Notes: generated from the sequence alone by a model not told the origin. A DNA stretch of 17,972 bases from Streptococcus sp. UBA6071 (GCA_002436115.1 DIXV01000093.1:1051-19022), one strand, 5' to 3'. Shown: positions 6,517 to 16,258, numbered from the stretch's first letter. Program-made: numbers and translations.

Positions 6517-7710
6517 ATGTCCAAAGAAAAAGTCATTTTAGCCTACTCTGGAGGTCTCGATACCTCTGTCGCCATCGCTTGGTTGAAGAAAGACTATGAT
6601 GTTATCGCGGTTTGTATGGACGTTGGCGAAGGCAAAGACCTTGATTTTATCCATAAAAAAGCCCTTACGGTCGGTGCTGTTGAATCTCATGTCCTTGATG
6701 TTAAGGATGAGTTTGCAGAAGAGTATGTTCTACCTGCTCTTCAGGCCCATGCTATGTATGAACAAAAATACCCTCTTGTCTCAGCCCTTAGTCGCCCAAT
6801 CATCTCTAAAAAACTCGTAGAGGTTGCCCACAAAACTCAGGCAACCACAATTGCCCACGGTTGCACAGGTAAAGGAAACGACCAAGTTCGGTTTGAGGTC
6901 GCTATCGCAGCTCTAGATCCCAACCTAAAGGTTATCGCACCCGTGCGTGATTGGAAGTGGTCCAGAGAAGAAGAAATTAACTATGCCAAAGAAAATGGTG
7001 TCCCTGTCCCAGCTGACTTAGACAACCCTTATTCTGTTGACCAAAACCTTTGGGGGCGTGCTAACGAATGTGGTGTTCTAGAAAACCCTTGGAACCAAGC
7101 ACCCGAAGAAGCTTTCGGCATTACCAACTCCCCTGAAAAAGCTCCCGATCAGGCAGAGTTTGTTGACATCGAATTTAAAAAGGGTGTCCCTGTGGCTATC
7201 AACGGCAAAGCTTACAAGCTGGCAGATCTGATTCAACAGCTCAACACCATCGCAGGAAAACATGGCATTGGGCGGATTGATCACGTCGAAAACCGCCTAG
7301 TCGGTATCAAGTCACGTGAAATTTACGAGTGTCCAGCAGCTGTTACCCTTTTAGCAGCACATAAAGAAATCGAAGACTTGACCCTCGTGCGTGAAGTTTC
7401 TCACTTCAAACCCATTGTTGAAAACGAGCTATCCAATTTAATTTACAATGCTCTGTGGTTCAACCCTGCTACAAAAGCCTTAATCAGCTATATCAAGCAG
7501 ACGCAAGAAGTTGTTAACGGTATTGCTAAGGTTAAGCTTTACAAGGGGCACGCTCAAGTCGTTGCTCGAAAATCTGAGAACTCACTTTATGATGAAAACC
7601 TAGCAACCTACACGAGTGCAGATACCTTTGATCAAGATGCCGCTGTTGGCTTCACCAAACTATGGGGCCTACCAACCAAGGTTCACTCAGAAATCAATGG
7701 CACCCATTAA
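6517..7710 (+). CDS. argG: Argininosuccinate synthase (ArgG)
   Basis: The 397-aa cytosolic enzyme joins citrulline and aspartate with ATP, giving argininosuccinate, AMP and PPi. The N-type ATP pyrophosphatase loop AYSGGLDTS is at 9-17, followed by the family stretches [15 protein letters not shown] (about 112-126) and the citrulline/aspartate-binding region around [14 protein letters not shown] (about 172-185). Length is normal. The ribosome site is AGAGATGA, modest, seven or so bases before the ATG. It is cotranscribed with argH through a 77-bp spacer holding a hairpin. No other arginine-synthesis gene is in the window, so the cell may depend on imported or otherwise made citrulline. Confidence 0.97.
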   Translation: MSKEKVILAYSGGLDTSVAIAWLKKDYDVIAVCMDVGEGKDLDFIHKKALTVGAVESHVLDVKDEFAEEYVLPALQAHAMYEQKYPLVSALSRPIISKKLVEVAHKTQATTIAHGCTGKGNDQVRFEVAIAALDPNLKVIAPVRDWKWSREEEINYAKENGVPVPADLDNPYSVDQNLWGRANECGVLENPWNQAPEEAFGITNSPEKAPDQAEFVDIEFKKGVPVAINGKAYKLADLIQQLNTIAGKHGIGRIDHVENRLVGIKSREIYECPAAVTLLAAHKEIEDLTLVREVSHFKPIVENELSNLIYNALWFNPATKALISYIKQTQEVVNGIAKVKLYKGHAQVVARKSENSLYDENLATYTSADTFDQDAAVGFTKLWGLPTKVHSEINGTH

Positions 7711-7729
7711 GACGAGAACATAAGAAAAG

Positions 7730-7765
7730 GAGGTGTGAGCTCAAATCACTTTGGACTCACACCTC
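7730..7765 (+). other. Intercistronic hairpin between argG and argH
   Basis: A 10-bp stem GAGGTGTGAG (7730-7739) with CTCACACCTC (7756-7765) and a 16-nt loop is followed by TTACTAAG, not a U run. It is therefore more likely an RNA-stability or translational element than a terminator. It also holds an AGGAGG (7728-7733) with no start codon behind it. Confidence 0.55.
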
Positions 7766-7787
7766 TTACTAAGATGAGGAAATGACG

Positions 7788-9182
7788 ATGACACAAAATC
7801 AAAAACTTTGGGGCGGCCGCTTCGAAGCAGGACTAGAAAAATGGGTTGAAGAGTTTGGTGCCTCCATTAGCTTTGATCAGAAATTAGCCAAGTACGATAT
7901 CCAAGGCTCTATTGCGCATGTTACCATGCTGGGGCAACAAGGTATTATCCCTGCTGATGAGGCCCAGCTAATCAAGGAAGGTCTCGAAACATTACTGACC
8001 CAATATGAGTCGGGGCAACTTGCTTTTGATATTTCCAATGAAGACATTCACATGAATATCGAGTCCTTACTAACCGCAGAAATCGGTCCAATTGCTGGAA
8101 AACTCCACACCGCTCGCTCTAGAAATGACCAAGTCGCAACAGATATGCACCTCTATCTCAAGGCCAAGTTGGTAGAAGTCATCGAAAAATTGGGCAAGCT
8201 CAGACAGGTCTTGGTGAACTTGTCCGAAAACCATATAGAAACGATTATGCCGGGCTATACCCACCTCCAACACGCCCAACCTATCTCCTTTGCACACCAC
8301 CTCATGGCCTATTACCAGATGTTCAGCCGTGACAGTGAACGCTTCAGCTTCAACCTCAAACATACTGACCTGTCACCCCTAGGGGCCGCAGCCCTTGCAG
8401 GGACTACCTTCCCTATCGATCGCCAACTAACCAGTGATCTAATGGGCTTTGCTAAACCTTACCAAAACTCACTAGACGCTGTCAGTGACCGTGATTTTAT
8501 TCTAGAGTTCCTTTCCAACAGCAGTATTCTCATGATGCATATGTCTCGCCTCTGCGAAGAAATCATTTCTTGGTGCAGTCATGAATTTCAATTTATTAGC
8601 CTATCTGACACCTTCTCAACAGGATCCTCTATCATGCCTCAGAAAAAGAACCCTGATATGGCTGAGCTAATACGAGGCAAGAGTGGCCGCGTTTACGGTA
8701 ACTTGTTAAGCCTCTTAACCGTCATGAAGTCCCTCCCCTTAGCTTATAACAAGGATCTTCAAGAAGATAAGGAAGGCATGTTTGACACTGCTGAAACCAT
8801 CACTGTCGCCATTGATATTTTGGCAGGTATGTTAAACACCATGACCGTCAACAAAGAAATCATGAGCGCCTCAACCGAAAAAGATTTCTCCAATGCAACC
8901 GAATTGGCAGACTATCTAGCCAGTAAAGGCCTCCCTTTTCGGGAAGCACATGAAATTGTAGGGCATTTAGTCCTTGAATGCAGTAAAAAAGGCATCTATC
9001 TTCAAGATGTTCCTCTAAAACAGTATCAAGAACGCTCTCACCTGATAGAAGACGATATCTATATCGCCCTACAATCCAAAACCGCTGTCGCTAGACGTGA
9101 TTCTCTGGGCGGAACCGGCTTTGAACAAATCTCACGCCAAATCCGTCTGGCCAAGGACACCTTGACCACAGAAGAAAGCTAG
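7788..9182 (+). CDS. argH: Argininosuccinate lyase (ArgH)
   Basis: The 464-aa enzyme splits argininosuccinate into arginine and fumarate, the last step of arginine synthesis; it is a homotetramer of the fumarase/aspartase superfamily. The opening QKLWGGRF (5-12), [12 protein letters not shown] (108-119), [10 protein letters not shown] (156-165) and the superfamily signature [12 protein letters not shown] (279-290), which carries the mobile catalytic serine loop, are all present. I start at ATG 7788, eight bases after GAGG; ATG 7782 is only two bases from it and would be poorly used. Spacing and shared promoter place it in the argG operon, ended by the terminator at 9201. Confidence 0.96.
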   Translation: MTQNQKLWGGRFEAGLEKWVEEFGASISFDQKLAKYDIQGSIAHVTMLGQQGIIPADEAQLIKEGLETLLTQYESGQLAFDISNEDIHMNIESLLTAEIGPIAGKLHTARSRNDQVATDMHLYLKAKLVEVIEKLGKLRQVLVNLSENHIETIMPGYTHLQHAQPISFAHHLMAYYQMFSRDSERFSFNLKHTDLSPLGAAALAGTTFPIDRQLTSDLMGFAKPYQNSLDAVSDRDFILEFLSNSSILMMHMSRLCEEIISWCSHEFQFISLSDTFSTGSSIMPQKKNPDMAELIRGKSGRVYGNLLSLLTVMKSLPLAYNKDLQEDKEGMFDTAETITVAIDILAGMLNTMTVNKEIMSASTEKDFSNATELADYLASKGLPFREAHEIVGHLVLECSKKGIYLQDVPLKQYQERSHLIEDDIYIALQSKTAVARRDSLGGTGFEQISRQIRLAKDTLTTEES

Positions 9183-9200
9183 TACTTAACCTTAAAAAGA

Positions 9201-9228
9201 CTACCTCTATGATAGAGGTAGCTTTTTT
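9201..9228 (+). terminator. Terminator of argGH
   Basis: Stem CTACCTCTA (9201-9209) with TAGAGGTAG (9213-9221), 3-base loop, then a run of six T at 9223-9228. It begins 19 bases after the argH stop. Confidence 0.9.
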
Positions 9229-9318
9229 CTTTTGTGTGATGCTTGCCCGATTCCCCAAAAACTCTCGCCCTAAGTATGACGACTTTTCGAGAGAAGTCTT
9301 CCTTGGTTCTTCCTCGTA

Positions 9319-9352
9319 CTTCCCAAAAGTGCCCCAGAGCACCTTTGGGAAG
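9319..9352. repeat. Imperfect inverted repeat in the argH-pgk spacer
   Basis: The roughly 215-bp gap between the argH and pgk terminators (9229-9442) shows no convincing gene; short open frames in it have no ribosome site. Its only clear structure is a 14-bp arm pair (9319-9332 with 9339-9352) matching at 13 positions around a 6-base loop. It has no U tract, so it could be a remnant of a small dispersed repeat or part of a decayed gene. Confidence 0.45.
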
Positions 9353-9442
9353 ACGACAAGTGCCTTTTCTCTCCTTTTGCTAGCTTATAGCCAAACCTAG
9401 CTACCACATTTTCTACCCACATGATGGGCTTGCCTAAAGCAA

Positions 9443-9473
9443 CAGAAAAAGATAGCGGAACTATCTTTTTCTG
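9443..9473. terminator. Terminator of pgk
   Basis: A perfect 13-bp stem CAGAAAAAGATAG (9443-9455) with 9461-9473 and loop CGGAA lies 20 bases after the pgk stop. The T5 run lies inside the 3' arm. Confidence 0.75.
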
Positions 9474-9493
9474 AGGTTTTATGATAAGAGTTC

Positions 9494-10690
9494 TTATTTC
9501 TCTGTTAATGCAGATAGACCAGGTAAGACTTTACCTTCTAAAAGCTCCATAGAAGCTCCTCCACCTGTAGAAATCCATGAGAATTTATCTGCACGGCCAA
9601 GATTGATTGCTGCAGCAGCTGAATCACCACCACCAATGATTGATTTTACACCTGGTTGCTTAACGATAGCATCCATGACACCGATGGTACCTGCTTGGAA
9701 GTCAGGGTTTTCAAAGACACCCATTGGGCCATTCCAAACTACAGTCTTAGCCCCTGTCAATTCATCATCAAATTTAGCAATTGATTTTGAACCGATATCA
9801 AGACCTAGGAAGCCAGGATCAATCGCTTCGCCTTCTGTATCTTTCACTTGCGTGTAGTCTGCAAAAGCATTTGCTTCCTTAGAGTCAACAGGCAAGATGA
9901 GTTTACCGTTTGATTTTTCAAGGAGTTCCTTAGCAATCGTCAGTTTATCTTCTTCTACGAGTGAGTTTCCAATTTCGATACCTTGAGCCTTATAGAAGGT
10001 ATAGGTCATCCCACCACCAATAAGGACTTTATCTGCTTTTTCAAGAAGGTTCTCAATAACACCGATTTTGTCTGAAACTTTTGAACCACCAAGGATAGCA
10101 ATAAAGGGACGAACGGGATTGTCAACAGCTTCTTGGATATATGCAATCTCATTTTCAAGAAGGAAACCAGCAACTGCTTTTTCCACATTTGCAGAAATCC
10201 CAACATTTGAAGCATGCGCACGGTGAGCTGTTCCAAAAGCATCATTTACAAAGATACCATCTCCAAGACTAGCCCAGTATTTCCCAAGCTCAGCATCGTT
10301 TTTGGATTCTTTTTTCCCGTCAATATCTTCAAAGCGTGTGTTTTCCACAAGAAGGACTTGTCCATCTTCAAGAGCATCAATCGCTGCTTCAAGTTTGCTG
10401 CCACGAGTAGCACCTGGGAAAGCAACCTCTTGTCCCAACTTATCAGCCAAATTTGCTGCTACTGGAGCAAGCGATTTGCCGTCCTTATCTGCTTCTTCCT
10501 TAACACGTCCAAGGTGAGAGAACAAGATTGCACGCCCCCCTTGCTCGACAATGTACTTGATCGTCGGAAGAGCCGCAGAGATACGGTTGTCATTAGTAAT
10601 AACGCCATCGTTCAAAGGCACGTTAAAGTCCACACGAACGAGAACTTTTTTGCCTTTTAAATCAACGTCTTTAACAGTCAATTTTGCCAT
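9494..10690 (-). CDS. pgk: Phosphoglycerate kinase (Pgk)
   Basis: The 398-aa monomeric glycolytic enzyme makes ATP and 3-phosphoglycerate from 1,3-bisphosphoglycerate. The N-terminal substrate signature [11 protein letters not shown] is at 16-26, the basic-patch residues in FSHLGR follow (about 57-62), and the nucleotide domain ends with GGGDSAAA (353-360) and [13 protein letters not shown] (375-387). Length is normal for Firmicutes. The start has AAGGAG eight bases upstream. It lies directly downstream of gap but has its own promoter, so the two can be controlled separately. Confidence 0.98.
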   Translation of the reverse strand: MAKLTVKDVDLKGKKVLVRVDFNVPLNDGVITNDNRISAALPTIKYIVEQGGRAILFSHLGRVKEEADKDGKSLAPVAANLADKLGQEVAFPGATRGSKLEAAIDALEDGQVLLVENTRFEDIDGKKESKNDAELGKYWASLGDGIFVNDAFGTAHRAHASNVGISANVEKAVAGFLLENEIAYIQEAVDNPVRPFIAILGGSKVSDKIGVIENLLEKADKVLIGGGMTYTFYKAQGIEIGNSLVEEDKLTIAKELLEKSNGKLILPVDSKEANAFADYTQVKDTEGEAIDPGFLGLDIGSKSIAKFDDELTGAKTVVWNGPMGVFENPDFQAGTIGVMDAIVKQPGVKSIIGGGDSAAAAINLGRADKFSWISTGGGASMELLEGKVLPGLSALTEK

Positions 10691-10726
10691 GAATAAGACT
10701 CCTTAAAAAATTTTTATACAATGCTA

Positions 10727-10735
10727 ATTATATCA
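10727..10735 (-). promoter_or_regulatory. Extended -10 promoter of pgk
   Basis: TGATATAAT on the minus strand, 37 bases before the ATG. The -35 region (TGAGCA at about 18 bp) is weak, so the TG extension probably carries it. Confidence 0.6.
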
Positions 10736-10775
10736 CAATTTCTGAATTCTTGCTCAGAACACTGAAACTTTTTAT

Positions 10776-10808
10776 AAAAAAAAGAAAGAAGCAGGAGCCT
10801 CTTTCTTT
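10776..10808 (-). terminator. Terminator of gap
   Basis: A 12-bp stem (10797-10808 with 10781-10792, one G-U pair, loop of four) begins 8 bases after the gap stop. An eight-U run starts in the end of the stem (10776-10783), giving a strong rho-independent terminator. Confidence 0.88.
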
Positions 10809-10815
10809 CTCATTC

Positions 10816-11826
10816 TTATTTTGCAATTTTTGCAAAGTATTCAAGTGTACGAACAAGCTGTGATGTGTAAGACATTTCGTTGTCATACCATGAAACAACC
10901 TTAACCAATTGTTGACCATCAACTTCAACAACTTTAGTTTGTGTTGCATCAAATAGAGAACCAAATGAAATACCAACGATGTCTGAAGAAACAATTGGAT
11001 CTTCAGTATAGCCGTAAGACTCATTAGCAGCAGCTTTCATTGTCTCATTAACTTCATCAGCAGTCACATTTTTGTTAAGTGTGACAACCAATTCTGTTAC
11101 AGAACCAGTTGGAACTGGAACACGTTGTGCAGCTCCATCAAGTTTACCATTCAATTCAGGAATAACAAGACCGATAGCTTTAGCCGCACCTGTTGAGTTA
11201 GGAACGATATTTGCTGCAGCAGCACGCGCACGACGAAGGTCACCACCACGGTGTGGTCCATCAAGAACCATTTGGTCACCAGTGTAACCATGGATAGTTG
11301 TCATCAAACCTTTTTGAACACCAAAGGCATCATGAAGTGCTTTAGCCATTGGAGCCAAACAGTTTGTTGTACATGATGCACCTGAGATAACTGTTTCTGT
11401 ACCGTCAAGAATATCATGGTTAGTGTTGAATACGATTGTTTTAACATCGTTACCACCTGGGGCTGTGATAACAACTTTTTTAGCACCATTTGCATGCAAA
11501 TGTTTTTCAGCAGCAGCTTTTGACGCAAAGAAACCTGTTGCTTCAAGAACGATGTCCACGCCATCAGTAGCCCAGTCAATTTGCTCAGGGTCACGTTCAG
11601 CAGAAACTTTAACGAAAGTTCCGTTTACTTCAAATCCACCATCTTTAACGTCAACAGACCCGTCAAAACGACCTTGAGTTGAGTCATATTTTAACAAGTG
11701 AGCAAGCATGTTTGGATCTGTAAGGTCGTTGATGCGAACAACTTCAACACCTTCAACATTTTGAATGCGGCGGAATGCAAGACGTCCGATACGACCGAAA
11801 CCGTTAATACCAACTTTAACTACCAT
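10816..11826 (-). CDS. gap: Glyceraldehyde-3-phosphate dehydrogenase (GapA/Plr type)
   Basis: The 336-aa NAD-dependent glycolytic enzyme has the nucleotide-binding start [10 protein letters not shown] (6-15) and the active-site signature [10 protein letters not shown], with catalytic C152 and its partner H179. In pyogenic streptococci this protein is also found on the surface, where it binds plasmin and fibronectin (known for Plr/SDH); the sequence shows no export signal. The start is ATG 11826 behind AAGGAGG; an upstream in-frame TTG at 11853 would place that ribosome site inside the gene and is rejected. It has a strong promoter and a long leader. Confidence 0.98.
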   Translation of the reverse strand: MVVKVGINGFGRIGRLAFRRIQNVEGVEVVRINDLTDPNMLAHLLKYDSTQGRFDGSVDVKDGGFEVNGTFVKVSAERDPEQIDWATDGVDIVLEATGFFASKAAAEKHLHANGAKKVVITAPGGNDVKTIVFNTNHDILDGTETVISGASCTTNCLAPMAKALHDAFGVQKGLMTTIHGYTGDQMVLDGPHRGGDLRRARAAAANIVPNSTGAAKAIGLVIPELNGKLDGAAQRVPVPTGSVTELVVTLNKNVTADEVNETMKAAANESYGYTEDPIVSSDIVGISFGSLFDATQTKVVEVDGQQLVKVVSWYDNEMSYTSQLVRTLEYFAKIAK

Positions 11827-11930
11827 GTGTGATTTCCTCCTTATGAAAATCAAATTTTTTATTTTAGAGGGGTTCCTCTAGTCCAATTGTGAAAACCATC
11901 ACTTGAAAAACTTTCAAACGAGCCTTCAAC
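11827..11930 (-). other. Leader (5' UTR) of gap with small hairpins
   Basis: About 105 bases separate the predicted transcription start from the ATG. Two short dyads are visible: TAGAGG/CCTCTA (11865-11870 with 11875-11880) and TTGAAA/TTTCAA (11903-11908 with 11912-11917). They may stabilise a highly expressed mRNA. No known riboswitch is recognised. Confidence 0.35.
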
Positions 11931-11936
11931 ACTTTT

Positions 11937-11965
11937 ATTATATAACGAATTCACAGAAAATGCAA
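11937..11965 (-). promoter_or_regulatory. Promoter of gap
   Basis: TTGCAT (11960-11965), 17-bp spacer, TATAAT (11937-11942) on the minus strand. Confidence 0.82.
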
Positions 11966-12003
11966 CTGATTATCCTAATCAAACTCAGATAATTTTGTAC
12001 CCT

Positions 12004-12039
12004 CTCAAAAAACAAATAAGACACCCGTAGGTGTCTTAT
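12004..12039 (-). terminator. Terminator of the rpsL-rpsG-fusA operon
   Basis: Stem ATAAGACACC/GGTGTCTTAT (12030-12039 with 12016-12025, loop of four) is followed by TTTGTTTTTTG on the minus strand. It starts 8 bases after the fusA stop. Confidence 0.9.
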
Positions 12040-12046
12040 GGGCGAA

Positions 12047-14128
12047 TTAGGCTTCACCTTTGTTTTTCTTAATAATGTCTTCTTGAACAGACTTAGGAAC
12101 GTCTTCGTAGTGGTCAAAGACCATCATGAAGGTTCCACGACCTTGTGTCGCTGAACGAAGCACTGTTGCGTAACCAAACATTTCTGCAAGAGGAACAAAG
12201 GCACGAACAACTTGAGTGTTTCCACGAGCTTCCATACCATCAACACGACCCCGACGAGCCGTAACGTGTCCCATTACATCTCCAAGGTTATCTTCTGGAG
12301 CAGTAACGGTCACCAACATCATTGGCTCAAGTATTGTAGGTTGTGCTGTTTTAGCTGCTTCTCTAAGCGCAAGGGATGCTGCCACTTTAAAGGCTGTCTC
12401 AGATGAGTCAACATCATGGTAAGATCCATCATACAGTTTCGCTTTGACATCAACGATTGGGTAGCCTGCAAGCACACCGTTAGCCATTGATTCGATCAAC
12501 CCTTTTTCAACCGCTGGAATAAACTCACGTGGTACCACACCACCGACAATGGCATTTTCAAACTCAAAGCCTTTGCCTTCTTCATTTGGCGTAAATTCAA
12601 TCCAAACATCACCAAACTGACCTTTACCACCCGATTGGCGCTTGAAGAAGCCTCGAGCTTGGGTAGAAGAGCGGAAGGTTTCACGGTAAGATACTTGAGG
12701 GGCACCAACGTTTGCCTCAACCTTAAACTCACGCTTCATGCGGTCAACAAGGACATCCAAGTGAAGTTCTCCCATACCTGAGATAACCGTTTCACCTGTT
12801 TCTGGGTTTGTTTCAACACGGAATGTTGGGTCTTCTTCAGCTAGTTTTTGAAGAGCAATTCCCATCTTGTCTTGGTCTGCTTTTGATTTTGGCTCAACCA
12901 TCAATTGAATAACAGGTTCTGGAACATTGATAGACTCAAGGATAACTTTAGATTTTTCATTTGTCAATGAATCACCAGTTGTTGTGTCTTTCAGACCAAC
13001 TGCTGCGGCAATATCACCTGCATAAACCGTTTGGATTTCTTCACGGCTATTCGCATGCATTTGGAGAATACGTCCGATACGCTCACGCTTACCTTTAGAT
13101 GTATTCAATACGTAAGAACCGCTGTTAAGAATACCCGAATACACACGGAAGAAGGTTAGACGACCTACAAATGGGTCTGTCATGATCTTAAAGGCAAGGG
13201 CCGCAAATGGCTCCTCGTCCGATGCTGGACGCTCTTCTTCGGCATCTGTATCTGGGTTAATTCCCTTGATCGCAGGAATATCCAGAGGGCTTGGAAGGTA
13301 GTCAATGACTGCATCAAGCATCAGTTGAACACCCTTGTTTTTGAAGGCTGAACCACAAAGAACAGGGAAGAATTCTACATTGATGGTTGCCTTACGGATA
13401 GCTTCTTTAAGCTCTTCGTTTGTAATCTCTTCACCTTCAAGGTATTTCATCATGAGTTCTTCATCGGTTTCAGCGACTGCTTCAACCAATTTTTCACGGT
13501 ATTCTTCTGCTTGCGCAATGTAAGCTTCAGGAATATCTTCCTCACGAATATCAGTACCAAGGTCGTTGGTATAAACTTCCGCCTTCATCGTTACAAGGTC
13601 AATGATCCCTGTAAAGTCATCTTCTGCACCAATCGGCAATTGGATCGGGTGAGCATTTGCTTGCAGACGGTCGTGCAATGTGCTAACAGAGTAGAGGAAG
13701 TCTGCTCCTACTTTGTCCATTTTGTTCGCAAAAACGATACGTGGGACTTTGTATTCTGTCGCTTGACGCCAAACGGTTTCGGTTTGTGGCTCAACACCAG
13801 ATTGTGAGTCAAGTACTGTCACTGCACCATCAAGAACACGAAGGGAACGTTGCACTTCAATAGTGAAATCAACGTGTCCTGGGGTATCAATGATGTTGAC
13901 GCGGTGGTCTTTCCATTGTGCTGTTGTCGCAGCTGATGTGATAGTGATTCCACGTTCTTGTTCCTGCTCCATCCAGTCCATTTGGGAAGCACCTTCATGT
14001 GTTTCACCAAGTTTGTGAATTTTACCAGTATAGTAAAGAATACGTTCAGTTGTTGTTGTCTTACCGGCATCGACGTGAGCCATGATACCGATATTACGAG
14101 TTTTTCCAAGTGAAAATTCGCGTGCCAT
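12047..14128 (-). CDS. fusA: Elongation factor G (FusA)
   Basis: The 693-aa translational GTPase moves tRNAs and mRNA through the ribosome and, with RRF, splits spent ribosomes. G domain motifs are AHVDAGKT (17-24), RGITI switch I end (59-63), DTPGH (81-85) and NKMD (135-138). Domains II-V follow in order, with SGMGELHLD (domain III) and the domain IV/V stretch [31 protein letters not shown]. Length is normal. AGGAG lies nine bases before the ATG. It closes the rpsL operon but is set off from rpsG by 128 bp with a terminator-like hairpin. Confidence 0.99.
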   Translation of the reverse strand: MAREFSLGKTRNIGIMAHVDAGKTTTTERILYYTGKIHKLGETHEGASQMDWMEQEQERGITITSAATTAQWKDHRVNIIDTPGHVDFTIEVQRSLRVLDGAVTVLDSQSGVEPQTETVWRQATEYKVPRIVFANKMDKVGADFLYSVSTLHDRLQANAHPIQLPIGAEDDFTGIIDLVTMKAEVYTNDLGTDIREEDIPEAYIAQAEEYREKLVEAVAETDEELMMKYLEGEEITNEELKEAIRKATINVEFFPVLCGSAFKNKGVQLMLDAVIDYLPSPLDIPAIKGINPDTDAEEERPASDEEPFAALAFKIMTDPFVGRLTFFRVYSGILNSGSYVLNTSKGKRERIGRILQMHANSREEIQTVYAGDIAAAVGLKDTTTGDSLTNEKSKVILESINVPEPVIQLMVEPKSKADQDKMGIALQKLAEEDPTFRVETNPETGETVISGMGELHLDVLVDRMKREFKVEANVGAPQVSYRETFRSSTQARGFFKRQSGGKGQFGDVWIEFTPNEEGKGFEFENAIVGGVVPREFIPAVEKGLIESMANGVLAGYPIVDVKAKLYDGSYHDVDSSETAFKVAASLALREAAKTAQPTILEPMMLVTVTAPEDNLGDVMGHVTARRGRVDGMEARGNTQVVRAFVPLAEMFGYATVLRSATQGRGTFMMVFDHYEDVPKSVQEDIIKKNKGEA

Positions 14129-14177
14129 GAAGTTTTTCTCCTATATTATTATCTTTATTACTAGGGTAGTTTTTACC

Positions 14178-14204
14178 AAAAACGGATAGGCATAAACCTA
14201 CCCG
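14178..14204 (-). promoter_or_regulatory. Terminator-like hairpin in the rpsG-fusA spacer (possible attenuator)
   Basis: On the minus strand CGGGTAGG (14197-14204) pairs with CCTATCCG (14183-14190) around a 6-base loop, and TTTTTGG follows. This looks like a modest rho-independent terminator ahead of fusA. Just downstream ACTACCC (about 14164-14170) could pair instead with the GGGTAG of the first arm, which would be an alternative fold. Partial termination would set the fusA to rpsG ratio. Confidence 0.5.
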
Positions 14205-14256
14205 CTCATCTTTTTTTCTTCTGTCTCGTTGACAAAAGTCAAAAACAGGTGTTAGC

Positions 14257-14727
14257 TTACCAACGGAAGTGGGCAAATGCACGATTTGCTTCAGCCATAC
14301 GGTGCGTATCTTCACGCTTCTTAACAGCTGCCCCTGTATTATTTGCGGCATCCATGATTTCTTTGGCTAAACGATCAACCATCGTGTGTTCTCCACGATT
14401 ACGTGCAATCGTTACCAACCAACGTAGTCCAAGTGTTGTACGACGTTCTGGACGAACTTCAACGGGAACTTGATAGTTAGACCCACCCACACGGCGAGCA
14501 CGCACTTCAAGCAATGGCATGATGTTTTCCATCGCTGTTTCAAAAACCTCAAGTGGATCAGTGCCAGTGGCTTCTTTGATTTGATCAAAGGCACCATAAA
14601 CAATATTTGTAGCGACACCACGTTTACCGTCCAACATTAAACGGTTGATCAAACGTGTCACAATCTGTGAATGATATAATGGATCTGCCAAGACTTCACG
14701 TTTTGGCGCTCTATTTTTACGACTCAT
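14257..14727 (-). CDS. rpsG: 30S ribosomal protein S7 (RpsG)
   Basis: The 156-aa protein binds 16S rRNA 3' major domain and starts assembly of the 30S head. It starts [18 protein letters not shown] and contains the S7 signature region [21 protein letters not shown], then [19 protein letters not shown], and ends [10 protein letters not shown]. Length is normal. GGGAG lies seven bases before the ATG. It lies 15 bp after rpsL in the str operon. Confidence 0.99.
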   Translation of the reverse strand: MSRKNRAPKREVLADPLYHSQIVTRLINRLMLDGKRGVATNIVYGAFDQIKEATGTDPLEVFETAMENIMPLLEVRARRVGGSNYQVPVEVRPERRTTLGLRWLVTIARNRGEHTMVDRLAKEIMDAANNTGAAVKKREDTHRMAEANRAFAHFRW

Positions 14728-14742
14728 CTATGATCTCCCTTC

Positions 14743-15156
14743 TTAACCTTTTGGACGTTTCGTACCGTATTTCGAACGGCCTTGCTTACGATCGTTAACA
14801 CCTGCAGTATCAAGCGCTCCACGAACGATATGGTAACGTACCCCTGGAAGGTCTTTTACACGTCCACCGCGGATAAGCACCACACTGTGTTCTTGCAAGT
14901 TGTGACCGATACCTGGGATATAAGCTGTCACTTCAATAAGGTTACTCAAGCGAACACGAGCAAATTTACGAAGGGCTGAATTGGGTTTTTTAGGCGTCAT
15001 TGTTCCAACACGCGTTGCAACACCACGTTTTTGAGGTGATGAGATGTTTGTTGGTATTTTTCTGTGACTGTTGTAGCCAATATTCAAAGCCGGTGATTTA
15101 GATTTTTCTACTTTTGATTTACGCGGTTTGCGAACCAATTGGTTAATTGTAGGCAT
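14743..15156 (-). CDS. rpsL: 30S ribosomal protein S12 (RpsL)
   Basis: The 137-aa protein sits at the decoding centre. The conserved [11 protein letters not shown] (54-64) and [13 protein letters not shown] (97-109) carry K56/K57 and K101, equivalents of E. coli K42/K43 and K88. These positions are unchanged, so the allele looks streptomycin-sensitive. AGGAG lies seven bases before the ATG. It is the first gene of rpsL-rpsG-fusA. Confidence 0.99.
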   Translation of the reverse strand: MPTINQLVRKPRKSKVEKSKSPALNIGYNSHRKIPTNISSPQKRGVATRVGTMTPKKPNSALRKFARVRLSNLIEVTAYIPGIGHNLQEHSVVLIRGGRVKDLPGVRYHIVRGALDTAGVNDRKQGRSKYGTKRPKG

Positions 15157-15290
15157 CTACATTCTCCTGTATATTTTTTTATTTTTGGTTGACAGGGCAT
15201 TTGGTGACAACCCCTATCGTGTGTATACTTTGCAACATTTGTCAGCACGTCTCTGTACACTTTTGAGAGACCAAAAGTAAAAAGTACCGT
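15157..15290 (-). other. Leader of the rpsL operon
   Basis: About 130 bases lie between the predicted start and the rpsL ATG. They include a 7-bp hairpin ACTTTTG/CAAAAGT (15272-15278 with 15259-15265) and a looser repeat GGTTGTC...GTCAACC (about 15190-15217). It could carry feedback control by a ribosomal protein. No known motif is recognised. Confidence 0.4.
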
Positions 15291-15295
15291 CTAGT

Positions 15296-15324
15296 ATAAT
15301 ACCATAAGCGATACATTTTGTCAA
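15296..15324 (-). promoter_or_regulatory. Promoter of the rpsL-rpsG-fusA operon
   Basis: TTGACA (15319-15324), 17-bp spacer, TATTAT (15296-15301) on the minus strand, with TG two bases before the -10. Confidence 0.88.
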
Positions 15325-15490
15325 ATTCTTATTCGTGAAAGTCAATGTCTGTTTTTAGGGGAAGATGAAATGCACCACAAACAAAAAATAATGTCCATTG
15401 TTTAAAGCAGGAACTTGAAAATACAGCAGGGTATATTTTAACAAAGGATATAGTAAGTTTCTACTCCATCAAACCGAAGAGAAACACTAT

Positions 15491-16160
15491 TTATTGTTCA
15501 ATCGACTTTGACAGCTGTTGGATAATCCGACGCTTCTCACCTAACTTTGTATTAAAAATCAAAGTCAGACAAAAGGCTAGACCAACCGATAGAAGTAAAG
15601 CAGTGAAGGATGAAAATAGAACGTAGAACAATCCAGAAGCAAGAATAGCAAAGATAGATATGTAAATTATTATTGAAACAATTCGAAGATTCTTTACTTG
15701 TTGTGTAATAAACTCCTTAAACTCTGATTCCCTTAGATCAAGTTTTCTCAGTTCTTCAGATTGTTCAAGTTTACGATATATTTTTTTAGCAAGATGCCTT
15801 GCAAAAACTCCTGCCCGCCTCAGATACAATTTCAGAAAGCCGATGTTCAGATACTTGAAAATCTTCATATTCGATAAAGTTTTCCCACTCTTTTATTTGT
15901 TTTCGTGATTTTAGGTAGATCAAAGTCATGAAGAACATTAATAAAATAACGTTGAAAAGTATCGTAGAGATTGGTAAATAAAGGCGATCTATCTGTTTTA
16001 TGACAGTTGCACCAATAATATAGAAAAACAGCTGTCTATTTTTGTTTATCGAAAATTGCTTTGTTTCAAAAACTCTATATAGCTGACCAGTAACACTATC
16101 TCCATAAATAAACTAAGTGTCTTCCTTAATTAAGGGCACCATTGTCTTATTTAATAACAT
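15491..16160 (-). pseudogene. Degenerate ~220-codon membrane protein of the neighbouring array
   Basis: Reading from ATG 16160 (AAGGAG just upstream) gives 15 codons, then TAG (16113-16115). The frame then continues as FIYGDSVTGQLYRVFETK, two membrane segments and a charged loop until TAA at 15786-15788. An overlapping +1 frame (ATG 15868, no ribosome site) continues with a charged helix and two more membrane segments to 15491, 125 codons. Together they span 670 bases, one base over 223 codons, close to the 219-aa genes upstream. The N-terminal pattern IY-G-S-x-x-G-x-x-Y and later RLxxPI recall the intact 17148-17807 protein (IYVGESGVGTVY, RLIPI). I therefore read it as one gene broken by a stop and a frameshift. 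The 125-aa part may still be expressed, but nothing supports that. Confidence 0.6.
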
Positions 16161-16196
16161 TCTTCTCCTTCAAAGGCTAATAACCTTCTTCAACAA

Positions 16197-16256
16197 TTAA
16201 GAGATATTCTTATCTCTACCTTCTTTTAAACAAACAATACGTCCAATTGATAACAT
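16197..16256 (-). pseudogene. Truncated copy of the short DUF4176-like gene
   Basis: The 19-codon frame MLSIGRIVCLKEGRDKNIS has GGAGG seven bases upstream, and an alternative ATG at 16262 overlaps the preceding TGA. It aligns with the start of the 58-aa protein at 16921-17097: LPLGSVVTLKDGDGTV against MLSIGRIVCLKEGRDKNI. It ends early, so it is probably the decayed first gene of a second short-ORF/membrane-protein module. Confidence 0.45.
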
Positions 16257-16258
16257 TA

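Noticed and set aside
9091..9342. Open frame on the minus strand across the end of argH and the spacer
   Set aside because: It is antisense to argH and its terminator, has no ribosome site and no recognisable protein features.
10214..10660. 148-aa open frame opposite pgk, and similar long frames opposite gap, fusA and glnA
   Set aside because: These are antisense shadows of highly biased housekeeping genes without ribosome sites.
10816..11853. Extended gap start (TTG at 11853)
   Set aside because: It would put the AAGGAGG ribosome site inside the gene; [15 protein letters not shown] from 11826 is the family's normal start.
15491..15868. 125-aa open frame as an independent gene
   Set aside because: No ribosome site before ATG 15868 and overlap with an upstream frame whose length and pattern fit one broken ~220-codon gene; treated as the 3' part of a pseudogene.
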